NCBI RefSeq assembly: GCF_000264905.1
Contig: NW_006763134.1
Coordinates: 2,243,200-2,291,321, forward strand
Source of the DNA: Stereum hirsutum FP-91666 SS1
Taxonomy: Eukaryota > Basidiomycota > Agaricomycetes > Russulales > Stereaceae
Direction of reading: 5' to 3'
Length of the DNA stretch: 48,122 nt
Below are positions 32,418 to 45,548 of this stretch, one piece after another; within the stretch, counting starts at the first letter, position 1, and the number at the start of each line of letters is the position of its first letter. The notes under the pieces are model-generated. The model was not told the DNA's origin. It did no database searches and saw only the letters and a list, made by a program, of their open reading frames with translations. A program made the translations under genes and the position numbers.

Positions 32418-34911
32418 TCAATCCACCCTCCTCTGCGCCTTCGGAACCAAAGCCCACACTCCAACCATCACAATCATCATAGACATCAACCTACATCAAC
32501 ACCACCAGGAAAGAAATGCATCAGCGTTCCCAGGCAGCAAGTATGACGATGACAGAAGCGTCATTCAGACAAAAATACCACTTACAAAGGCTGCAACGAT
32601 CCAATCCCGTAGTTCGCCGCCAACAGACCCGCGATAAACGGTAATGCCGCACTCCCTGACTGTCCGATGCCCACAATCCACCCCAAAGCGCCCGTCAGCA
32701 GCCAGCGAGGAAGGACGTCTTTGGCGTAGTTGACGAGGATGGGGTACATAGGACCCATGAGCACGCCTATGAAGGAAACGGCGACGGCGTTTTCAATCAA
32801 CGAAGGCACAGCCCAGACCGTAGCTTCCAAGCTGTATTTGGGGCCTCGGTCAGATTTCATGCTGATTAGAGAGTAAGGGGAAGGGCAGTGGATACGTACG
32901 CGATGCCAATGATTCCGTAGAGGAAAAGGGCGCGTCGTTCACCGATCTGGACATGGGGTGAGGAGCTTGTAGTGGAGGCGCAGGTATGAGTACGCACCTT
33001 CTGATTGATCCAGACCAGGCAAAGACGTCCGACAGTTATGCCTGCACACCAATATCTGGTTAGCATAATACCATAGAAAGGAGCCCGTGGCGCATACCTC
33101 CGAAGTATCCGGACGAGATATAACCAGCGTTCGGTCCGCCTTGACGTTCTCGGATTATGAACGTGACGATCCAACCTAGTCGTCCGCGAGGGTGAGATCG
33201 GTAGTGCGGGCTAGAGTCGAAAAGGCAGGACTCACCTCCCATAGTCACCTCTACACCAATGTAGATGATGCTGAATAGCGCCATGTAATGAACTATCTTC
33301 GAACTGAATATCTGTTTGAATTTGTTCTCGCGCACAGCCCCTACTTCGACGACTTGAACCTCTCCAGGCTCCTCTCCTTCCTCGATCATAATCTCTGCGC
33401 ATAGGTCAATACATATCTTCAGTAAAGAAGCCATACCAAAATTGAAGAAATGAGAGTAAAACATACCATCCTGTGTTCGGCCACGGAACACCAACGCAAG
33501 TACAAGGATGTTCGAGACCGAAAGACACAAGGAGATGAGGAAGTGATAGGTCCAGTGATCCGCGGTAGAAAAGTAGGTCGCGGCCAGGGGAGCGGTGAAT
33601 GCACCGATACCTATATGAGCGTAGTTGAGGACATCCACGCTCAATCAGTCAACACAATACATATTTAAGGGTAATTGTCACACACCGTATGTCCCGTGCA
33701 GGAGCCCAAGCTTTTTGGCAGTACCTTTCTTCAGACTACCAGCATATCCGTTTATACCAGCATTCTGTTATAATTGATGTCAAGACGAAGAGTAAGGACA
33801 AGAATGAGATACATACTTGTATAGCGATTCCAAAGCCGGCAATACCGTAGGCGATGACCCGTACAGCAAAAGGGCCCTCTGGGATCTGCATAGCGTAGGT
33901 AATACATTGACAGACGGCACCTGTAGGAACGATGTTTAATTCAAGTGACACCGTCTTGACGCGAGAAACGACAGCTAACCGAGAAGCATGACCTAACGAA
34001 GTGTGTTTGAAGTGAGCCCAACACCGATGGAATTATCAAGTCGACTACTCGCCTTGCCGAAGCCAAGCTTGTCGCTCAGCCACACATTCGCGGTAGCACC
34101 TGCCACGAAACCCTAAGTCATGAGTGCATTAGTCAGTCACGGCACTGGGGAAGACGCGTGCTGGGAACACTTACGACGCAGTTCACAACAAATATCATGG
34201 ACACGACCACGAAGCCAATCTACAGGTTTTGAAGAAGTGTCAGTGAGATCTATGTGCCGCACACAGATAGACCAGAGAATTGGTGAAACACACGTTATAG
34301 AACTCTTGAATACGAGGTAATAAGGGGCCCGTAGTGCCGTCGTTCCAGCCTTCCAAGTAGAAACACCAACACAAAGCTGCCATATGGATCCTTGAATACT
34401 TCTTGAACTTCGCCCTCTGCGCCGCGGAAGGCCGAGTCTCCTCGTCCTGCTCGTAAGCAAGGGAGGGCTCCCTAGGAGTCGCAGCAGCTGAGTCGCCCTT
34501 GGCATTCTTACCGACCTCTATGTCTTCCTCTCCAACGTAGCCTAGCCTATCGGTGACATGGGGCGTGATATCTGAAAGTTCGTAGGACCGTAGCGTGGCA
34601 TGAGCCTGAGATTCCGTCAGGCTAGTTTCGTGAGAGCTGGGATCATAAATAGTAAACTTGGGAGGAGGACGTGAAAACGCAATCTCAGAGCGACGACGAT
34701 TGCGAGCGCTTGGGGCAGAGAGGAACGTAGGAAGCTCGTATGGAGAAGCAGTCTGGTTATCGAGAGCGGAGTTTTCGGACAGCGTCGCCGGGGGGCGTGC
34801 TGTACGATGATCTTCACCATCAGACTCGACATCGCTAACGCGAGCTTCACTGACATCTTGCTCCGCATGAGCCTGAAAGCTACTATCAACAATGCTTACG
34901 ATCGCAGACAT
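32418..34911 (-). CDS. MFS transporter, Bsc6/fucose-permease-like, copy 2
   Basis: The first true ATG of the frame is at 34911 (MSAIVSIVDSSFQAHAEQDV). The N-terminal cytosolic region, the first helix (IHMAALCWCFYLEGWNDGTT) and the order of blocks parallel copy 1: IPEGPFAVRVIAYGIAGFG, IGAFTAPLAATYFSTADHW, IIYIGVEVTMGG, LIENAVAVSFIGVLMGPMYP and WLLTGALGWIVGIG. The last exon ends VGVWALVPKAQRRVD. N-terminal motifs are shared too (SAPS-R-RRRSE-AFSRPPPK). The pair arose by tandem duplication and both copies look intact. Between TM6 and TM7 copy 2 has an acidic loop (MIEEGEEPGEVQVVEVG) that differs from copy 1. Substrate unknown. Confidence 0.85.
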
Positions 34912-35903
34912 CGTAGACAAGGCTCTGGAGCGCAGATAGGGGAAGCGGGGAGAAAACTAGCTCTGTCGCACTGATAGGACAGGCAATTTTATAGCCTCGT
35001 AGAACCCACGACGCGGAAAGGCATGCCGCATAAGGCTGGGTTCCTTTACACTTCTGATGACCTTGGTGATGAATCTGTCCGCGAACGCCTGACCTCGTAT
35101 ATAATGCCGGACCACAGGGAGATGAGACCGAGAGCGCTACCGTTTACGTCGTGTCCACTGTGATGGCCCCGGGAATCAGCTGCCTATTGGCTAGACCGGG
35201 GCGACTGTCCTGGTCGGTGGGTCAGGTTGAGCTTGAAGAGGATTCCACTCACAGTCATGGCTCTATAAAGGGGCACTGAAACAATTGTGTAGGTCAAAAC
35301 GAATGGTCGGACGCACCATGGGACCCAGTCATTAGCGACGGTATCGACGAAGTTGGCGATCGATGTGATCCAATCGAATGAACGTCGAGTGATGCAAGAT
35401 GGACTCATAGGTGCAATGAAAGGAGCCTAGCCCTTAGAGTCGATACTGAGTGAAGCTTATTCGAAGGCCGATGGATGGTTCGAGTCGACACCAGTCAGCC
35501 GAGAGAGCCTGCCTATGCTATACCGGTAGATCGGAATGTCGCTAGTCTACCAGACATGTTGGGTTTCGACGGGCTGTGGGTATAGATCATACATATGATC
35601 TTGTGAGCTCAGCACTCAAATAAAAAGGACACTGATGACGGAATGCGATTGGAAGCGCGAGTGGCGACTTGGTCAACAAAAGTGCTATTTGGCCGTGTTT
35701 GTAACGCCACAGACGGCCGGCTCGCCGAGAAGTCTCATTTATTCGTATTTTCCCTGTGTTTTTATGGTCCCTCTCTCATGACTCATGAGTAGTGTTCGAC
35801 GTTTCTGCTCAGGCGACTGGCAATATAGTGATGGGGTAGTGTTTATTATGTGCTACGATATGCTTCACTAATGAAAAGCACTGGCAGGTTCTGCTTTCTA
35901 TCT
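34912..35903. other. Intergenic, no gene seen
   Basis: About 1 kb containing the promoter of MFS copy 2 and the 3' flank of the gene at 35904. Only short, uninformative frames. Confidence 0.5.
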
Positions 35904-36506
35904 CTATTCTAAATCATAACGAGCACGCTTTCTCTTCCTGAGTCGGCGAGCTCTCTCCTCCTCCTCTTCATCCTCGTCAACGAACTCCTTTTCGGCCCTA
36001 GTCACCTCATCTTCATCCTCTCCATCTTCATATTCATATTCCTCTTCATCCTCTTCACCGTCCTCTGCATCACCTTCCAGTTCCTCTTCCTCCTCCGGCA
36101 ACGTCCTAATGTCCGGTCCTTGAATGGATTCTCTCCTCACCCTTACTTTCCAGTGGTCATACCCACTCCTACCCCTGGTCGAAAACAGCTTTTTAGGACT
36201 CTCTGCCATCTTGGACCACTCCTTCTTCTTGACTCGGTACGTCTCCTTCTTAGAGGTCTCCTTCAACCGCGCAAGAGCAACTTTGAGGGCTGCTTCATTA
36301 GCGGTGCCAATTGTTGAATAGTATGCGGTCTTCCGTGTGGACTCCCCGTGGTCTGTATCGAGTACTTGTATTGAGACGACGTAAATGAATGTAGGCATCT
36401 CGACGGCGATGGTCGCGAGAGTTCGGAGAGCTGTGGGGGTTTGGATGATGACAGATGGCAGACGGATGTGTGAATAGGTGAATACACCTTGCCCTGATGC
36501 AGACAT
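35904..36506 (-). CDS. Protein with basic centre and long acidic tail, unknown
   Basis: A single open exon of 200 codons starts MSASGQGVFTYSHIRLP. The first 35 residues could be partly UTR, since a second Met (MPTFIYVVSIQVLDTDHGES) begins a more protein-like stretch. The middle is Lys-rich (KETSKKETYRVKKKEWSKM). The C-terminal 80 residues alternate acidic runs (PEEEEELEGDAEDGEEDEEE) and end in a basic patch RARRLRKRKRARYDLE that could be a nuclear localisation signal. I do not recognise a domain. The length without a stop and the strong charge pattern make it likely real. No introns were needed. Confidence 0.55.
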   Translation of the reverse strand: MSASGQGVFTYSHIRLPSVIIQTPTALRTLATIAVEMPTFIYVVSIQVLDTDHGESTRKTAYYSTIGTANEAALKVALARLKETSKKETYRVKKKEWSKMAESPKKLFSTRGRSGYDHWKVRVRRESIQGPDIRTLPEEEEELEGDAEDGEEDEEEYEYEDGEDEDEVTRAEKEFVDEDEEEEERARRLRKRKRARYDLE

Positions 36507-38765
36507 ATGGCTTTGGTTGAGCCATCTCTAATTGATCTCGAAGGAAACCTCACCTTTGAGAACTGTCGGCTGCTCTGGGCAGAAGATGGCTTTGCTATTG
36601 CTTGTGGAGTGGTGTCGAGGTTCGTCTGTGCCTGCACTGCATTTGGTCGTCCTGACTCACAGCATTGTCCGTGTTATGGATGCTGCACGTGCAGCTTGAG
36701 CGGAAATTCCGCCTTCCATTGACTATCATATCGGGATGTTCGGTGCTCATTGCGATAACGACGCAGAATTTCTACTGCACTAGTTCTCTCAGCCGGATTG
36801 CCCCTGTGGCGCGCTGTGGCACTGACCCATTTGCGGCGTGTTGACTTCTCAGCGCAGAGGTTCAGCTTTGCTTCACACAGCCATCGAACTCACACAGTCT
36901 ACCCGGATCTAGATACGATCACGTCGACGTCCACATGAGCTATCCGAGATACCCAACACTTGTGGCTTTTATGTCGTTGCGATTGCTCTGACGATTTTCT
37001 TGGGACGTACAGCAGACAGCCGAATTCTCGTCTTTTTCTCATTTGTGGACGTCCTTCGCCTTTGTCCTAACCCGTCAACTCGCGCTATTATTTGCTCTTG
37101 AGTCTGCACCTGCATTGTCTCCCGCCTGTTCCTTCTGTTCCATTCCTTGGCTGCATTGTTCCCACGGCTTGGACATCGCTTACCGGGACGCTTCGCAGGA
37201 GTTCGAATGGACCACAGCTGATTGTGAAATGAAATCGATCTCGCCACCGAGCTTCAAACTTCCCATCGATGATCTAGTTCGCGTTCACGACCTTCCTGTC
37301 AGGTTCGTTGACCGGAGTCCACGCTGGCTCTGCATGCCAGCTAGCAGCCCAACTGCGGTCGCCCATCACCTCGGCCTGTTCTGTAGGTTCTTTCACCAAG
37401 CCGATAGGTTACTGCATCCGAATGCGCTCACGAACTATTCATCTCGTCGCTGCGAATCACAGGGCATCCATCTTCTATGTTCCTACTCCATCGATGATGA
37501 AGCTCACTTGGGACTTTTGAGTTCGATTCCGACCCTTTGCCTTCTGTGATGTCTCTGTGATGACCGAATCCTGTCAATGGGATTCCAGAAACAGCAAGAG
37601 ATTGCGAACTTGGTGCGCCCAGATCAAATTCTTGATGGTTCAACTACGTTGGGACGTCGTACGTTCGTACTGCCCAAGTTCACCGTTCCGGACGTCCGAA
37701 AAAGGGCTTCAGAGTAGTCGTAGCCTCGTTTTCACGGTGGAAGTAGCTCGGATCTCAGCATTGTGGACTGTGTATGTTCGAGGCTAGGCCCAAGCATTGT
37801 GCGGCCATCATTTATCGCCTATGCCTGCTGCGTTCGTCGAATAGAAAATGATCATCGCTGTCCCCTCTTCCCGTAGTATACCTCGAATGTACGGACTAGT
37901 GCTTCTCGAGACGCAAGGCACTACATGCCTTCTTCGTACCTCTTTACGAGCTGCGAGAATACCTAAGACGCAGTGCCTCATGGTGGCGAGATCCACCACC
38001 CTCTCGTCACTCGAAGACGGGGTCATGTCAGGGCTCCAAAATGGAGCAGGTCGATGCGGCAACACAGGACGCGAATCGGGTCCTGGAATCCCTTTGAACG
38101 GCGATAACTTTGCGGTTCGCTCACGCCTTGTACATATGGGCTCACACGTCCCTGAGGACGAAAGAGATGCATTGTGCGAAGAAGCGAAGAAATGGGGTGA
38201 ATGGCGACGATGAGAAAAAGGAAGAAAGCAATAGTACAGTAAAAGAGAAAGAGAAAAGATGCGTGAGTGAACAAAGAGATCCAATGTTTTGTGTGTGTGA
38301 TGTGTGACGTGTCTGTGTGTATGTGTTTTCCTATTAGTCCGAAATATGCGACAATAATATACACAATGCAGGGGAAGACGAGGCGAGCGATACACGAACC
38401 GATGAAAGGAAGCGAGGAACAGAATGCAATGATGATGAAGTTTATGGCTATGGGGATAAGCGTTATGTAGCGCTGCACAACCCGCTCGCGCTGCAAGCGT
38501 ATGTATGACCAAACTACAAAAAGTCCACTCCTATAACCACAAATATGCTGAAAGAGAAGGGGCATGGGGACCAGTCGACACGGCGTCGAGCGATGCTGGA
38601 TCGCGAGCGGTCAAGAGCTGGCCAGGGGCATATGGGGCATAATCGATAATGAGTGACTGGGCATAGAGGTGTAAGCAGTCCGGAGAACAAAGGAAAACCG
38701 AGCAAAAGAGGAGAAGAAAAGAAAAAAAATGCAAGACGATCTTTCCAACGCCCTTCGGAAGAGCC
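36507..38765. other. 2.2-kb region without a firm gene
   Basis: A + strand frame at 37043-37549 (168 codons) is open and at 37400-37530 an alternative frame reads SIFYVPTPSMMKLTWDF, which looks somewhat protein-like, but no family or gene model emerged. 38200-38320 is purine-rich and simple (GAAAGAG, TGTGTG). Confidence 0.4.
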
Positions 38766-40153
38766 TTACGCTTTTCCAAAGACCATCGTCCCGACGCACC
38801 CACCCGCGCTCCGACTCTTGTCCACCTCCACGCCAACTAGCCTCGTCTTCGAGCTCAACCAATCCACCCTCCGGATCCCATGCTCCCAACCGCCGCCCGA
38901 CCTCGTACATCTCTTCTCATACGCTGCCGCGACCTTCCTCTGCGCGCTACTACCCTTACCGAGAGACTCCCATTCCGCCGTCGTAACCCTCCTCATGAGC
39001 TCATTATGCAAGGCGTATAACACATCAAGGTTGGTTATACAAGCAGTACCAGTACTGATAGCACGACCAGACGCTTTGCCGAGTGAGCCAGAAGGGGGTT
39101 GAGCGCCAATAGGGCCGACGGTGACGCGCCAGGGAAGCTTATCCGAACGAAGGACGAGAGTCTGACTGGCGGGGATAGGTGGTTCGGTAGCGGGTTGCGC
39201 GAGGGTATGAGCGGGGACAGGAGAGTGCGTCGTCCGGTCGAGGACGGTACGAGCCGAGGGCGAAGATGTCACGTCGTACGAGATCGGAGCATGGTGGAGA
39301 CGCGTGTACGCAAACAATGGATGCATGTGTACCGCCGACGTTTGTAGGAGTGATCGAGATGATGCCCGTCCATCTGTGTGGTAGTCAACGTTGAAAAGAT
39401 CATCGTTTGAGGGTAAGGGCATGGTCAAAGTATAAAAAGACATCACATGAACTTACGAGATGATGATGTGTGGCTTGTGGCGCTGACACTGATGCCTGGC
39501 GCACCTGCGTGCCACGTATGGTTCTGTTTGAGTTGAGGACGTCTCGCAGGAGGTTCGGAAGCGATGATGTTGTGACGGGAACTCGAAGACAGTGGAGCGG
39601 AGGGTGGCATGTTGGCGTAGATAGAGGTGCTCGAGTTCGACCGCGAACTCCCAGCAGTGCCGTAACAGGATTGGACAAAGTGAGGATAGTGAACTGTATC
39701 TCAATGAATATCGATCACAGATGAGTGACGACAGCGCTACTTACCATGGTGGTCTTTGGGCCGGTGAGATTGGCGACTGTAGATTTGAGACGCTTGGGCC
39801 TTGCTATCAGAAGCAGATGAAACCATCTTCGGCCTGGCGCGTTCGCGGTCGCGAGAGTGAGGGCGGCTATGAGAGTCGGTGGTAGGGTAGCGGAGAGGCG
39901 AGGGTGTCGCGGTGTGAGTGTGAGGGAGTGAATAGCTATTAGTCTTCGAAGGCACAGAACGAGGAGGGGGAATCGCTGAGACGTGAGAGCTGCCACCGGA
40001 GGCGTAAATATAATTCGCCGTCAACGGAGGGGCAGTGGAGCCAGACTGCGAGCGACTGTGAGACTTGCTGCTCGACGCTGGTGTTGGTTGTGCAGCGGAG
40101 CGTGAAGGTCTCGAACTTCCCCATCCAAAGAGATTGCGGAAGTAGGACGCCAT
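38766..40153 (-). CDS. DUF6699-domain protein, copy 1
   Basis: The first exon starts at 40153 (MASYFRNLFGWGSSRPSRSA) and is Ser/Pro/His-rich and disordered. A middle exon (about 39725-39450) is also low complexity. The main exon (39446-38766) carries the domain: VHMHPLFAYTRLHHAPISYD, LPWRVTVGPIG, ITNLDVLYALHNELMRRVT, TAEWESLGKG and a final GIRRVDWL with the DUF6699 pattern of a two-layer fold. This family is expanded in Agaricomycetes and its function is unknown. It is on the same strand as the second DUF6699 gene 3.7 kb away. Splice sites between exons were inferred, and the stop at 38766 assumes no further intron. Confidence 0.72.
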
Positions 40154-43100
40154 GAGGAAAGCGATTGGAGCTAATAGTGAGAGTTTGGAAAAATAACGGA
40201 AGGATATCACGCTGGGTGAGAGAAAGATCGTCAAGCAAGGAAATTATACAGCGAAATGAAGTCGTGCGGGTCGTAGACGGTCGTCGTTCAGGCAGAGGGC
40301 GTACAAAGCCGTCGCAGTAGGTGTTTGGAGCTGAGCGGGGCTCTTTATATGTATCAGGGCAGCTAGCACTGACTTCGAGATATGGGGTACCTTCTCACGT
40401 TCTGGGCCTCAGATCTACAAGCGTGTCGTAAACCAGATGAAGGCCCACCAACAAATCCTTCGCAAAGTTCCATAATTGTCGATCGAAGCTGTCCACGCCT
40501 GCGTATGGGATTGCCCTTTCATTTGCTCGGATCGGGCAGCATCGTGCAGCGAGAAGGAAGGTTACAAGCATCAGAAAATGGTCGTCTGACGTCCTCTGTG
40601 GCCAGGGGCGTGCATGATGCGGCAGAGCCACAAAGCGAGCATGTTCGATTTGGACCGACAAGTCCGTGGAAGGTGCGACCAGTGCGCTAGCACGGGAGCT
40701 TTGCCCAAAATCAATACACTTCCTACCGTTGGTCGAACCCAATTAGGTAACGTCGGTGTCCTGGAACGACAAATTCTGCTTCGCGAAGAAGATGCAGGCG
40801 GGGGTCGTGGTCCTCCCGAAGGCCGCCATGGTTCGACGGCTTCGACCACAGCGCCTCGGCCTGCCTTTTTCGGTCCCGCCTTCTCCCACCCCACAAACGG
40901 CCCTGGTGGAGCACACCGAACACGACGTCGCCTGTGCCTTCGAACTAGCACAGTAAAGCAGAGTGAAAAGTACAGGTTTTGTTATGCAAACCAGGAAACT
41001 ATCTAAGCTGAGAATGATTGGACACTTTGTTCGGAAAACTATTCATAGACGTTGGCCACCAGAAAACGTTTCTCGTCCGCGCTTGACTGGAATAGCGAGG
41101 TCTAATCTGCCCGAAATGAGAAACATAACGTCGAGGAACCGAACACGTTGCCGAGAGGCCTAGGCTTTCCGCCGTTCTAACCGGGGCTAGACGACGTCAG
41201 ACAAGAACTTGTACCGGCGAACAGCGTTGGCGAAGGAAAATGCTGCCAACATCAGCGCTCGAAACAGGGATGTTGCCGTACAGGATATCTGAAGTGTGAT
41301 AGGCAGACGCGCACATTCGTCCTGGAATAGCCTTGGTTGGTCGAAGCTGAGGATGACGCCTGAGGACAGCTAGATTCAAAGCGGTAGAACAGGTAAGAGG
41401 ATAGATGGACGGTTTAACTCCCTCAGGAAAACGACGCCCAACGAGAAGGATAGAAAGAGGGCGCAGTCGACTGCGTGGAGAGATACGAGAGAGACGCGAG
41501 AAGGGGTCTTGGAGCAGTACACCAAACAACGGTGTGGCACCCAATGTCCTACTCAAGGAAGGTGGCGAGGGTGCTAGAACATATCGTGATGGCGTAGGCT
41601 CAGGGATGTGGATCCTCTTGAGAAGCAAGGCATATGATGGTAAAGAGAATCCTATCATAGTTGATATTGATGGTACGACCACAAAAACATAGCGAAGGAA
41701 TGGGAAGGTTTCAGCCACAAAAGAGAATTCGAGGGCAAGGCACGCAGCCCGGCTCATTCACGAGGCGTGGAAGAAACCATTTACGGGAACCAAAAGGAGA
41801 GGGATCATCATTGACAGCGAAGAAGCGGTCGTGTGTTTGACTCATTGGTCGTAAGCTTTGCTTCTCAGGGACTCGCCGAGGAGACGAGGGCCCATGAGAG
41901 GACATGAGCCGGTACGAAAGAAACAGCATGCTTTCGAACAAGTATAGACCAAAGATAGAACCGCATGGTGGCCCGATGCTCCTGGGTGCAGCCGCAACAA
42001 ATTGTCTCCGGAAACGCATCTTTAGCAATGACGAAACCAAAACATCGACAGAGGGTACCACGGAGAGTCGGCCTCGGTCTTATCATTCAGAGTAGATGAT
42101 CAAGCAGGTAACGAGCAAGATAAACAGAAACCGTAAGGCCACAAAGCATGATGGCCTGTGCTTTGCCTAGACCTTACCTGAAAACCTCCACAGTATAGAC
42201 CGAGTTGGCCTAAGACGTTCTCTAGCCTAAGCTACGATTCCTAGAGTTGGAGCAGATATCGCATATCGGTGAGACTCCGGGAAGAGAGGGTAGCGATGCT
42301 ACGAGATACTACAGTTACCTCGGACAGATGACACTTTCTTGTAAAACCATGACTTGTTATGGGAGGACGCAGATGACTGACGTATAAGTATGACAGATGG
42401 TCAGTCGAAGATTCCAACATGGCGCTGTCTCACAGAGAACGCACCTTTACAAGATCCTGAGCAACACCCTCTCCGGTTGCCCGCTGAGTAATGCGATAAT
42501 TGCCCGTTACCCAGAACCGCTGAACCGTGGGATGTTTGAGAGCACATAAGAAGCATAAGAATAGTATGATCACTCCGGCAGATCAAAGATGAGAAAGTGC
42601 GGTAACTTAAGTCAAACCATGACACGGATTGTCTGCATGCCAAAGCCAAATAACCATCTAATTGACAGCCGGATGTGCAGGGCAGACAAACCCTTCACCA
42701 CAGATCCAGTCTGTGCTTCTATTGACCACGCAACGATGCGTGTATTCAAAACGTAGTCATCGTGTCCGAGTGTCTGTGAAGAGCAACGACTGCAACATGA
42801 AGCATTAGAAGTCGACCGCTGAACATTCGGAGAAGGCATACCTCGGTCATATACACAACGGGCTACATATCGCGCATAAGTCACCGGCATGACAGTTAGG
42901 AATAACCTTCCACCCCCCAAGCTGAAGACGCACGGCCTGTTATTGCAGTTACTACATTGCTCCTCGCTCGCACCGGCAGGGTAACTTACCCACCAATGCC
43001 CAACGATCGACTCATCATCAACATACATCCACCACCCACAGGAAAAGCCCTGCGTCATAAAGCCGCGGCCCAACTAGCTTGGGTTCCACTCGGCAAAATC

Positions 43101-43884
43101 TGAGCGCATCGGGCCAGAAGTAGCTCAACGAAGATCGCCGCCGGTACCCCAGCCAGCAAGGTGCATCGAGGTCAGGATCGGGCGGGAGTGGCCTCGAGGC
43201 AGGATGGAATTCGATTTTGCCAAGATATAATTATTGAAATTTGTTCGGATGCGTACTATTATGTATCTTCTCGGTACGTCTGCAGCGAGAACGAGGCAAG
43301 CTCGAGGAGGAGGGGCGCCCGATTCGACAAACCCACAGCTCGAGCGATGTGGGAGAACGGAGTGTTTAGTCACTATGAGAGGAGGGACAGAGCTGACGGG
43401 CGATACAGCATGGCTGTAACTTTCCAAATAGCCGCTACAATGAACCCGAAGACTGAGGAAAATGCAGACGAGAGGAAGAGCTGGAGCGGAAAAATATTGC
43501 AGAAGAGGCCCAGGGTAAACTCTCGTCGGCATATGCCGAAGCAGGCGTGATCCAGACCGTGGAGCACGTGTAGAGAACGCGTCGCGCGCCCCTCCTCACG
43601 ATCACCGTTCCACCAATGAATTCTACTTGAAATTTATTTGTGTGGAGCCTTTTGCAGTAAGTTCATCAGAAAAATACATATGCATAAATTTTAAAATGAT
43701 CCCGGTCGGTGTAGTAAAGCTACAGTCAAAGGTGAAGCCGTTAGAAAGACGTCACCGCCCGCATACTAGTGTGCATGAATTATACAGAAATACCCAGAAA
43801 GCATGTATGAAAGCAAAACGATAGATGCATGAAAAAAAGTGTCACAGCGATGTCCTCCAACAGGATACGAAGACCACCCCCAGA
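40154..43884. other. 3.7-kb region without a recognisable gene
   Basis: Several frames of 90-190 codons are open on both strands (for example 41197-41757 on the - strand), but translations are basic, Pro/Arg-rich and show no motif or credible exon chain. No LTRs or terminal inverted repeats were seen. It separates the two DUF6699 genes and may hold decayed sequence. Confidence 0.45.
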
Positions 43885-45548
43885 CTATTTCTGCCTCGGT
43901 ACCAACCCGAGGTTCATCAGCCACCTATTCGTTTGGACGTCGACGGTCGTCCACCTAGAGCGGTATCGTGAGCACGAGCAACACTATCATAAATCTAAAA
44001 TTGACTCACATTCCCCAGAACATCGTCGTTCCACCCATCGCGTCCGCCCTGTTCATTCCTCGTTGCCTTGCGTACTCGAAAAGCTCGTCCTCCAAACAAC
44101 ACCTCTCAAACATCGACACATGGATCACTTCATACGCGTGCCGATCTCCTCTAGTGAGCTCATGCATCTCCGTCTCCGTGATGGGCATCCTATAATAATC
44201 GTACACCGCCATCAACACGTCCATGCACGATATATTCTTCGACTGCTGGATATATATCGGGCCCCATCTTGATCCACCCCATTGCGGCTGAGGCATGATC
44301 ACCATCTCCTTGGTCGGAGGATGCGTAGCGACAACATTGAGCGACTTTTCGGCGGCGCGGAAGAATGCACGTCCAGTGATATGCAGAGACTTGCGCGGGT
44401 CGAACCGGATGTCCCATCGGAGGGTGAACGAGTCGGCGTTAACAGGATTCGGGATAAGCCATGGCGCGACGTGTAAATCGAGCAGACGCCGCTTAGGAGG
44501 CCACGTATCGCCGGATATGAAGTCCTTGGGCCCCTGGCCTGGGTAGGGCCAGCCACCTGACAGCGCGAGTGCTTGTCCGGGTGTCAGAGCTGGTGGAGCG
44601 GGCACGGGCATCCCAACGATAGGAGCCCACCATGATTGTGCTGGGATGTTGGGATGTGGATGTGGATGAGGCTGCCATGTCAGAGTACCTTCCTCTGGGA
44701 TATCAAACTGGATAGGACGTGGGGTGCGAAATGTGGAAGGGAGGGGAGTATGGTACGAGGCCGCCGAATTAGGGTAGTTTGGCTGGTGTGCGTTGTTGGG
44801 CCATGGAGCGGGAAGAGAGGCGTAGGGTGCCGAGTACGGTGTATACATGGGATGTGGATGTGGAAGGACAGCGGGAGTAACAGCGACACTCGCGGGCCAC
44901 CCAGATTGAGCGCCATTGGGTGTAAGATAGCCGTAGGGCGGATATGCTGGGTAGGGAGTGTACTGGACGTAGGGATGAGGATAGTACTGCATGTTATTCT
45001 GCGTAACAATTCGTCGACGATTGCTCAGGGTTGATAACGGGTCAGGCAGGTCGGCCGGAGTAATGGGAGGATGTAGAGGAACCAGAGGTGGTAGAGGTGT
45101 GGGAGGTTCGGAAGCACGGCGACCCGGCGAGCGAGAGCGTCGATATGATTGAGAAGCACCGAGTCGCTGAGATTCACGTCGCTGCCTTGAATTCCCAAGA
45201 TAAGGTTCTTCTGTACAGCGCGAATTCGCCGCGTCACACACAACAACGATCATGAGCATCTCATAAATCACGATCATGATACGTCGCCTAGATAAAGAAC
45301 GCACCAAATTCCTCTTCGTAATCCTCTTCAGATCGTATTGGAATTGCCTGGATGCGGTCTTCGAGCTGACTACGACGCTTTCGGAGAATTGAACGTCGGG
45401 CTTGCCTCGTTCGATGGTGAGGCGAATGCAGGTGTGTGGAAGGTGGGTGGTGAAATCTAACACCAGCGGTTGTCTGAGGTATTATACGCCTACGAAACCA
45501 AGATAAGATATTGGACCTGTTAGTGCTGTGATGAGGCGATGCTAGCAT
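43885..45548 (-). CDS. DUF6699-domain protein, copy 2
   Basis: Three exons: the first from 45548 (MLASPHHSTNRSNILSWFRR) to a GTGCGT donor near 45307, the second from about 45209 to 44010, the third 43954-43885. The first exon has a basic, His-rich start and ends DYEEEFG. The second begins EEPYLGNSRQRRES, runs through a long Pro/Tyr/His-rich disordered region (YPHPYVQYTPYPAYPPYG), then the DUF6699 domain: LHVAPWLIPNP, FTLRWDIRFDPR, MVIMPQPQWG, ISCMDVLMAVYDYYRMPITE and AYEVIHVSMFERCCLEDELF. The last exon completes FWGMWTTVDVQTNRWLMNLG. Joining phases agree at both introns. Function unknown; related to the gene at 38766. Confidence 0.8.

Noticed and set aside
37043..37549. 168-codon open frame on the + strand
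   Set aside because: Composition is unremarkable and no family, splice chain or repeat supports it.
43829..44272. 147-codon frame on the + strand
   Set aside because: Antisense to the end of the second DUF6699 gene, whose exons join in phase.
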